Source of the DNA: Propionibacterium sp.
GTDB taxonomy: Bacteria > Actinomycetota > Actinomycetes > Propionibacteriales > Propionibacteriaceae
Length of the DNA stretch: 11,019 nt
NCBI GenBank assembly: GCA_012837465.1
Contig: DURG01000079.1
Location: forward strand, 1 to 11,019
Reading direction: 5' to 3'
Shown: piece by piece, positions 6,949 through 11,019 of the stretch
Layout: every line of letters begins with the position of its first letter
How positions within the stretch are numbered: position 1 is the first letter of the stretch
Notes under the pieces: generated by a model
Seen by the model: the letters and a program-made list of their open reading frames with translations, nothing else
Databases searched by the model: none
Told to the model about the DNA's origin: nothing
Made by a program: the position numbers and the translations under genes

Positions 6949-7701
6949 TCACTTGATCGCGATGATCCGGCGCATCGGGAGCGGGATCTTCACCGGCCCG
7001 ATCTGGAGCCTCTGACCCAGGAAGTCCAGCGTGGCGGCGGTGCGGCCGGCGTCGACGGGGGCACGCAGGCCTTCGAGGAAGTGCTCGGCGTCCTCCTCGC
7101 TGGCGAGCTCGTAGTAATACTTGGCGCGCTTGTCCTCGGCCTTGGTGAGGCCGACCTCCGCGAGCGCGTGCTTCGCCTTGAACTCGGTGACGCCGGGCAG
7201 GTGGGGCGTGGTGCGCAGGTGGCCGCCGAGGCGACTCACGATGCGCAGGTCCTCGATGTTCGCCGGGCGCAGCGACGGCGTGAGCGCGGCGAACACGCCG
7301 CCCGGGCGCAGGACGCGGGCGGCCTCGGCGAGGAAGCGGGGGCGGTCCGCCACGACGGAGATGCCCAGCGAGCTGACCACCGCGTCGAAGCTGTTGTCGG
7401 CGAAGGGGAGGTAGGAGGCGTGGGCCTGCACGAGGGGCCCGCGGCCGCGGCGCTGGGCCTCGCGGAGTTCGGATTCGGAGCGGTCCAGCCCAATGACGGT
7501 GCGGCCGGGCTTCTGCAGGCGCTCGACCATGGCACCGGCGCCGCAGGCCAGGTCGAGCACGGTGGTGGCCGACGATGACACGGCGCGGGCCAACCACTCG
7601 TAGGGAGTGCGTTCGCCGCCGTAGGAGCGCGAGAGGACCTCCTCCATCGCGCCGGGCCTGCGGCTGCCGAACCACTTCAGGACGCCGTCGACCTCAGTCA
7701 T
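6949..7701 (-). CDS. class I SAM-dependent methyltransferase, substrate unknown
   Basis: This 250-residue protein has the Rossmann-like core of the Methyltransf_11 type. Motif I is DLACGAG at 50-56, followed by the acidic ribose-binding residue D73 in GLDRSE, the LPFADNSFDAV motif at 98-108, and the post-motif LRPGG at 131-135. The C-terminal 80 residues, with a KYYYELASEEDAEHFLEGL stretch, resemble no substrate domain I can name. An N-terminal zinc finger like that of RlmA rRNA methyltransferases is absent. The ATG at 7701 lies inside the end of the dtxR-family gene (8-base overlap, different frame) with only a weak ribosome site, so translation is probably coupled. A target such as rRNA, a small molecule or a lipid cannot be chosen from sequence alone. 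Confidence 0.87.
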   Translation of the reverse strand: MTEVDGVLKWFGSRRPGAMEEVLSRSYGGERTPYEWLARAVSSSATTVLDLACGAGAMVERLQKPGRTVIGLDRSESELREAQRRGRGPLVQAHASYLPFADNSFDAVVSSLGISVVADRPRFLAEAARVLRPGGVFAALTPSLRPANIEDLRIVSRLGGHLRTTPHLPGVTEFKAKHALAEVGLTKAEDKRAKYYYELASEEDAEHFLEGLRAPVDAGRTAATLDFLGQRLQIGPVKIPLPMRRIIAIK

Positions 7702-8386
7702 CAGGGCTCACGAACATCAGTTCCGCGATCGCGTGCGCCACGTCGACGGAGGCGTCTCCGACATTGATCCGCACGCGGTTGTTGCCCGCGCGGACCGCCT
7801 CGAACGTCTTGGACGGGCCGAAGCCGGCGCGCGACAGCAGCGACAGGAGTTCGGCATCGGCTTGGAGGTTCTCGCTCATGCGCCGCAGCACGAAGCGCTG
7901 CGGGGCCTCGGTGACGAGGTCCGCGAGGGGGTCAGCGCCAGTGCGGAAGGGGGTGTGGTCAACGTCGACGCCGAGCTCGCGCAGGCCAGGAATGGGATTG
8001 CCGTAGGGCGAGCGGGTGGGCGAGTCGAGGATCTCGACGAGGCGCTTCTCCACGTCCAGGGAGATGACGTGCTCCCAGCGGCAGGCCTCGTCGTGGACCT
8101 TCTCCCACTCGAGGCCGATGACCTCGGTCAGGAGGCACTCGGCGAGGCGGTGCTTGCGCATGACCTCACGGGCCAGCTTCGCGCCGACCCTGGTCAGTTT
8201 GATGGTGCGGTCCTCGTCGACGAAGAGGAGTTCGTCGCGTTCCATGCGCGCGACGGTCTGGGAGACGGTCGGGCCGGACTGGTGGAGCCGCTCGGCGATC
8301 CGCGCGCGCAGCGGCGGCACGCCCTCCTCGAGAAGCTCGTAGATCGTGCGGAGGTACATCTCCGTGGTGTCGATCAGGTCGCTCAA
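7694..8386 (-). CDS. dtxR: DtxR/IdeR-family iron-dependent repressor
   Basis: This 230-residue metal-sensing regulator binds promoters of iron genes when loaded with Fe(II). The N-terminal winged helix contains ARIAERLHQSGPTVSQTVAR, nearly identical to Corynebacterium DtxR. With the TTG start at 8386, every metal ligand has the DtxR number: primary site M10, C102, E105, H106 and ancillary site H79, E83, H98. M10 and C102 indicate an iron-type rather than manganese-type (MntR) member. The C-terminal SH3-like domain keeps the E-x-x-Q pair (172 and 175) that completes the ancillary site in DtxR. A GTG at 8395 would add three residues but its G lies inside the AGGAGG ribosome site, so TTG is preferred. 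It overlaps the following methyltransferase gene. No tox-box-like operator was found upstream. Confidence 0.95.
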   Translation of the reverse strand: MSDLIDTTEMYLRTIYELLEEGVPPLRARIAERLHQSGPTVSQTVARMERDELLFVDEDRTIKLTRVGAKLAREVMRKHRLAECLLTEVIGLEWEKVHDEACRWEHVISLDVEKRLVEILDSPTRSPYGNPIPGLRELGVDVDHTPFRTGADPLADLVTEAPQRFVLRRMSENLQADAELLSLLSRAGFGPSKTFEAVRAGNNRVRINVGDASVDVAHAIAELMFVSPDD

Positions 8387-8394
8387 GGCGGCCA

Positions 8395-8400
8395 CCTCCT
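8395..8400 (-). promoter_or_regulatory. ribosome binding site that fixes the dtxR start at TTG
   Basis: A perfect AGGAGG on the minus strand ends 8 bases before the TTG at 8386, an ideal distance. The alternative GTG at 8395 overlaps the motif itself and could not use it. Confidence 0.8.
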
Positions 8401-8409
8401 TCCCGGGCC

Positions 8410-8415
8410 ATCCTA
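8410..8415 (-). promoter_or_regulatory. possible -10 box for dtxR
   Basis: TAGGAT on the minus strand fits the actinobacterial TANNNT -10 pattern. It would start transcription a few bases before the AGGAGG site. No convincing -35 is present at the usual spacing, so this is tentative. Confidence 0.25.
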
Positions 8416-8525
8416 TCCCCGCCGACGGGCGGGCATCCGGCGGTTCAGCCGAGGTGGCTGTGGAGATGGTGACTTCCGGGGGCTTGCGTTGAGCGACGCA
8501 GATGCCGCGGCAGGTGGTCTGGCCC

Positions 8526-8553
8526 CGCAGCGCGGCTCGCCATCCGTGCTGCG
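8526..8553 (-). terminator. possible hairpin terminator after nagA
   Basis: CGCAGC pairs with GCTGCG, then after one mismatch (G-T in the plus reading, A-C in the minus reading) CGG pairs with CCG around an 8-base loop. It lies about 30 bases after the nagA stop in the gap before dtxR. There is no U-run. The rest of this gap (8387-8584) holds the dtxR leader, a 5-bp hairpin at 8485-8500, and nothing else recognisable. Confidence 0.35.
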
Positions 8554-8584
8554 CTACTCGTTCCTCGTAGGCGACACGCTCAGG

Positions 8585-9730
8585 TCAGGGACCGACGATC
8601 CACTCGCCGCGGCGCACGACGCCCTTCAGCACGCCGTCGTCGTCGACCAGGCAGACGTCCGCGAACCGGCCGGGGGCGAGCTCGCCGACATCGTTGAGCC
8701 CATGCCAACGGGCGGGAGTCGTGGCGGCCATCAGGGCTGCATCGGGGATCGAGACGCCGACCTCCTGGACGACGAACTCGAAGGCGCGGGCCATGGTGAG
8801 CGTCGAGCCCGCGATGGCGCCCTGCGTGCCGTCGGTGGTGACGAGCCGCGCGGTGCCGTCCTTGACCTCGACCTCGAGCTCGCCCAGCAGGTAGCGGCCG
8901 TCGCCGATGCCGGTGGCGCTCATCGCGTCGGTCACCAGGGCGACGCGCTCGGGGCCGGCGGCGTCGATCGACATCGCGGCGATGACGGCCTTGTGGTGGA
9001 TGCCGTCGCAGATCAGCTCGACCATCACGCGTTCGTCGGCCAGCAGCACCGGCACGGGGCCGGGCTCGCGGTGGTGGATGGAGCGCATGGCGGAGAAGAG
9101 GTGGGTGGCGATGTCGGCGCCCCACTCGATCGACTGCGCGGTGACCAGGTCGTCGGCATCGGAGTGGCCGAAGGCGACGTGTACGCCGGCCTCGACGAAC
9201 CGTTTGGTGGCCCACTCGGAGTGGTCGCGTTCGGTGGCCATGGTGATCATCCGCAAGGCGGGGCCGCCGGCCTCGATGAGGCGCTCGACGTATTCGGGTT
9301 CGGGGTCGCGCAACAGTGCGGGGTCGTGGGCGCCCTTCTTGGCCTCGGCGAGGAAAGGGCCCTCGAGGTGGATGCCGGCGATCTCGCCGTCCTCGTAGAG
9401 GGCGCGCAGCACCTTCTCCTGCTCGACGAGCTTGTCGATGGGCTCGGTCACCGTCGAGCAGATGATGGTGGTGCTGCCCTGGCTGCGGTGGTAGTTGATG
9501 GCCTTCATGTTGGCCTCGCGGCTCGGGTCACCGAACGCGACGCCGACGGCGCCGTGGGTGTGGGAGTCGACGAAGCCGGGCACGGCCCAAAGCGTGCCTT
9601 CCCCCCCGCCTGCACCGGCCTCGACCGAGGCGATGCGATCGCCGTCGAAGGTGATCAGGGCATCCTCCACGACGCCCTTGGGGGTGACTGCGCGGGCAAC
9701 TTTGATCTGCTGGACTGCCATGGTCCCCAT
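8585..9730 (-). CDS. nagA: N-acetylglucosamine-6-phosphate deacetylase
   Basis: This 381-residue amidohydrolase-superfamily enzyme removes acetate from GlcNAc-6-phosphate, giving glucosamine-6-phosphate for amino-sugar catabolism and cell-wall recycling. Metal and active-site motifs appear in family order: HTHG (H57, H59), IHLEGPF with E123, GAH at 133-135, GHS with H189, THLFSAM with H210, CDGIHH at 241-246, and the catalytic aspartate D268 in VTDAM. The common HLFNAM/HLYNAM motif reads HLFSAM, so Ser213 replaces the usual Asn. The length is typical for the family. The ATG at 9730 is preferred because GAGGG lies six bases upstream. An ATG at 9721 would remove three residues and is also possible. 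No nagB, transporter or regulator is adjacent. The gene diverges from serC and is followed by a possible terminator. Confidence 0.93.
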   Translation of the reverse strand: MGTMAVQQIKVARAVTPKGVVEDALITFDGDRIASVEAGAGGGEGTLWAVPGFVDSHTHGAVGVAFGDPSREANMKAINYHRSQGSTTIICSTVTEPIDKLVEQEKVLRALYEDGEIAGIHLEGPFLAEAKKGAHDPALLRDPEPEYVERLIEAGGPALRMITMATERDHSEWATKRFVEAGVHVAFGHSDADDLVTAQSIEWGADIATHLFSAMRSIHHREPGPVPVLLADERVMVELICDGIHHKAVIAAMSIDAAGPERVALVTDAMSATGIGDGRYLLGELEVEVKDGTARLVTTDGTQGAIAGSTLTMARAFEFVVQEVGVSIPDAALMAATTPARWHGLNDVGELAPGRFADVCLVDDDGVLKGVVRRGEWIVGP

Positions 9731-9755
9731 CCAACACCCTCGCCCGGTGGACCAC

Positions 9756-9783
9756 GATGTTGGGCGGCGAAATGCGCAACATC
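9756..9783. promoter_or_regulatory. inverted repeat GATGTTG-N14-CAACATC between nagA and serC
   Basis: Perfect 7-bp arms (9756-9762 and 9777-9783) are centred 21 bases apart, two helical turns. They sit in the 67-base divergent region and end 14 bases before the serC ATG. A third near-copy, CAACACC (9732-9738, 6 of 7), lies next to the nagA start. The layout suits a dimeric regulator acting on one or both genes. No known consensus was recognised, and the repeat could instead form an RNA hairpin in the serC leader. Confidence 0.45.
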
Positions 9784-9797
9784 ATTGAGGTGAGAAG

Positions 9798-10907
9798 ATG
9801 GCCCGCATGATGTGGATCCCTGACGAGTTGCTCCCCGGCGACGGCCGGTTCGGTTCCGGCCCCGCGAAGATCCGCCCGGAGGCCCTCGACTACCTGGCCA
9901 TGCGCAGCGACATCATGGGCACGTCCCACCGGCAACCCCCCGTGAAGCAACTGGTGGCCGCGGTACAGGAGTCCCTGGCAGAGTTGTACCGCATCCCCGC
10001 TGGCTACGAGGTGGTGCTCGGCAACGGCGGCTCCACCCTGTTCTGGGACATGGCAGTCTTCTCTCTCATCGAGCAGCGCTCGGCGCACGGTGTGTTCGGT
10101 GAGTTCTCCCGCAAGTTCGCCAAGGCCGCCACCCGCGCGCCGCACCTGGCCGATCCTGCCGTCTTCGAGGCCGAGGCCGGTTCCATCGCACTGCCCGACA
10201 GCCCGGAGGCCGACGTCCACGCCTGGGCGCAGAACGAGACCTCGACGGGTGCCGCGGCCCCCGTGGAGCGCCGAGGCTCCCAGGATTCGCTGGTGTTGAT
10301 CGACGCCACGTCCGCCGCCGGCGGCATCGACGCCGACATCGCCGAGACCGACGTGTACTACTTCGCGCCGCAGAAGAACTTCTCCTCCGACGGCGGGCTC
10401 TGGCTCGCGTTCGCCTCCCCCGATGCCATCGAGCGGGCCGCGCGGCTCAAGGCGGGCGGGCGGTACCTGCCGGAGATCCTCGACTTCAGCATCGCCGTCG
10501 ACAACTCGCGCAAGAACCAGACCCTCAACACCCCGGCCCTTGCCACGCTGCTGCTCCTCGAGGACCAGTTGGGCTGGATGCTGGATCTTGGGGGCATGGA
10601 CGAGGTGGCCGCGCGCTGCCGGCGCTCCACGCAGACGCTCTACGACTGGGCCGAATCCCGCGACTTCGCCTCGCCCTTCGTCACGGACCCCGAGCACCGC
10701 TCCCCCGTCGTCGCCACGATCGACATCGACGAGGCCATCCCCGTGGCCGACCTCATCGCGATCCTGCGGCGCAACGGCATCCGCGACATCGACCCCTACC
10801 GCGCGCTCAACCGCAACCAGATCCGGGTGGGCTGCTACGCGTCGGTGGATCCCGAGGACGTGGCGGCGCTCACCGCCTGCATCGACCACGTGGTCGAGCG
10901 GCTCTAA
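9798..10907 (+). CDS. serC: phosphoserine aminotransferase, actinobacterial type
   Basis: This 369-residue PLP enzyme of the class V aminotransferase fold converts 3-phosphohydroxypyruvate and glutamate to phosphoserine and 2-oxoglutarate in serine synthesis. The PLP lysine is K193 in YYFAPQKNFSSDGG. The cofactor-binding aspartate is D169 in IDATSAAGG, and the phosphate-cup features are GNGGST at 75-80 and NTPAL at 244-248. The GTSHRQPPVK segment (41-50) and NETSTG (146-151) match the mycobacterial-type SerC branch rather than the E. coli branch. The ATG at 9798 follows GAGGTGAG at good distance. Internal ATGs at 9807 and 9810 are less well placed. It is the only plus-strand gene in the window, and its TAA overlaps the stop of the convergent gene. 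Confidence 0.95.
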   Translation: MARMMWIPDELLPGDGRFGSGPAKIRPEALDYLAMRSDIMGTSHRQPPVKQLVAAVQESLAELYRIPAGYEVVLGNGGSTLFWDMAVFSLIEQRSAHGVFGEFSRKFAKAATRAPHLADPAVFEAEAGSIALPDSPEADVHAWAQNETSTGAAAPVERRGSQDSLVLIDATSAAGGIDADIAETDVYYFAPQKNFSSDGGLWLAFASPDAIERAARLKAGGRYLPEILDFSIAVDNSRKNQTLNTPALATLLLLEDQLGWMLDLGGMDEVAARCRRSTQTLYDWAESRDFASPFVTDPEHRSPVVATIDIDEAIPVADLIAILRRNGIRDIDPYRALNRNQIRVGCYASVDPEDVAALTACIDHVVERL

Positions 10908-11019
10908 TTGCGCCAGAAATAGGTGACCAGCCCGGCCGCGACCGCGACGATGCCGGCCAGCACCAGAGCGGTGATGGTGCCTGCGCGTGCGGGGCCCTCA
11001 GCCTCGACGGCCTCCTCGG
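10904..11019 (-). CDS. partial gene: C-terminal membrane-anchored small protein
   Basis: The minus strand has an open frame entering from the right edge and ending with TAG at 10906-10904. The visible 38 residues run from an acidic stretch (EEAVEAEGPARAG) into one hydrophobic helix (TITALVLAGIVAVAAGLVTY) and end FWRN. This looks like a single C-terminal transmembrane segment with a very short tail. The start is outside the window, so length and family are unknown. Third codon positions are GC-rich like its neighbours, which supports real coding. Its stop overlaps the serC stop in the opposite direction. No function is assigned. Confidence 0.65.
   Translation of the reverse strand, partial: EEAVEAEGPARAGTITALVLAGIVAVAAGLVTYFWRN

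Noticed and set aside
8387..8584. A possible small gene or riboswitch in the gap between nagA and dtxR.
   Set aside because: No frame with a start, ribosome site and convincing composition was found, and no known riboswitch core was recognised. Only short hairpins are visible.
7733..9793. A 686-codon open frame on the plus strand.
   Set aside because: It lies antisense to dtxR, the intergenic gap and nagA, shows no recognisable domains, and is explained by GC-rich codon use of the real minus-strand genes.

Overview
The window is GC-rich, tightly packed bacterial DNA. It most resembles an anaerobic or facultative high-GC Gram-positive, such as an actinobacterium of the Propionibacteriaceae type. 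This placement is inferred from four things: a DtxR/IdeR-type iron repressor matching the corynebacterial protein residue for residue at its metal sites, an actinobacterial-type SerC, an exact SigR/SigH-type promoter in front of a thioredoxin gene, and a NifJ-type pyruvate:ferredoxin oxidoreductase. No insertion sequences, CRISPR arrays, phage genes or long unexplained non-coding stretches were seen. The longest gap is about 200 bases.

Layout, left to right. Positions 1-47 hold the 5' part of a tRNA-Arg(CCT) on the minus strand, cut by the window edge. From 120 to 6345, transcribed leftward, is a three-gene operon. A GltD-like FAD/NAD(P)/iron-sulfur oxidoreductase (6345-4705) is followed by NifJ (4708-1130) and a dihydroorotate-dehydrogenase-like flavoprotein (1133-120). 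Both junctions are ATGA stop/start overlaps, so the three proteins are probably made in coupled amounts. A 19-bp-arm hairpin (6427-6471) separates this operon from a thioredoxin gene (6833-6480), which has its own SigR-like promoter. Further right, also leftward, a dtxR-family regulator (8386-7694) overlaps a class I methyltransferase gene (7701-6949) by 8 bases. Next is nagA (9730-8585). It diverges from serC (9798-10907, plus strand) across a 67-base region with a clear inverted repeat. SerC ends stop-on-stop against the convergent 3' end of a small C-terminally membrane-anchored protein at the right edge.

How it fits together. The three-gene operon is a redox module. NifJ converts pyruvate to acetyl-CoA and CO2 and releases low-potential electrons. 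The GltD-like protein has FAD, an NAD(P) site, an N-terminal cysteine cluster and a C-terminal two-cluster ferredoxin domain, so it could pass those electrons to or from NAD(P). The third protein has the DHODH/dihydropyrimidine dehydrogenase barrel but contains no cysteine at all, so it lacks the catalytic Cys of class 1 DHODH and DPD. A GltD-like plus a DHODH-like subunit is the layout of dihydropyrimidine dehydrogenase (PreT/PreA), here built around a pyruvate oxidoreductase. This is the most interesting part of the window, and its role as a complex is inference. The neighbouring disulfide-stress thioredoxin and iron repressor suit a cell managing oxygen-sensitive iron-sulfur enzymes, though no direct regulatory link to the operon is visible.
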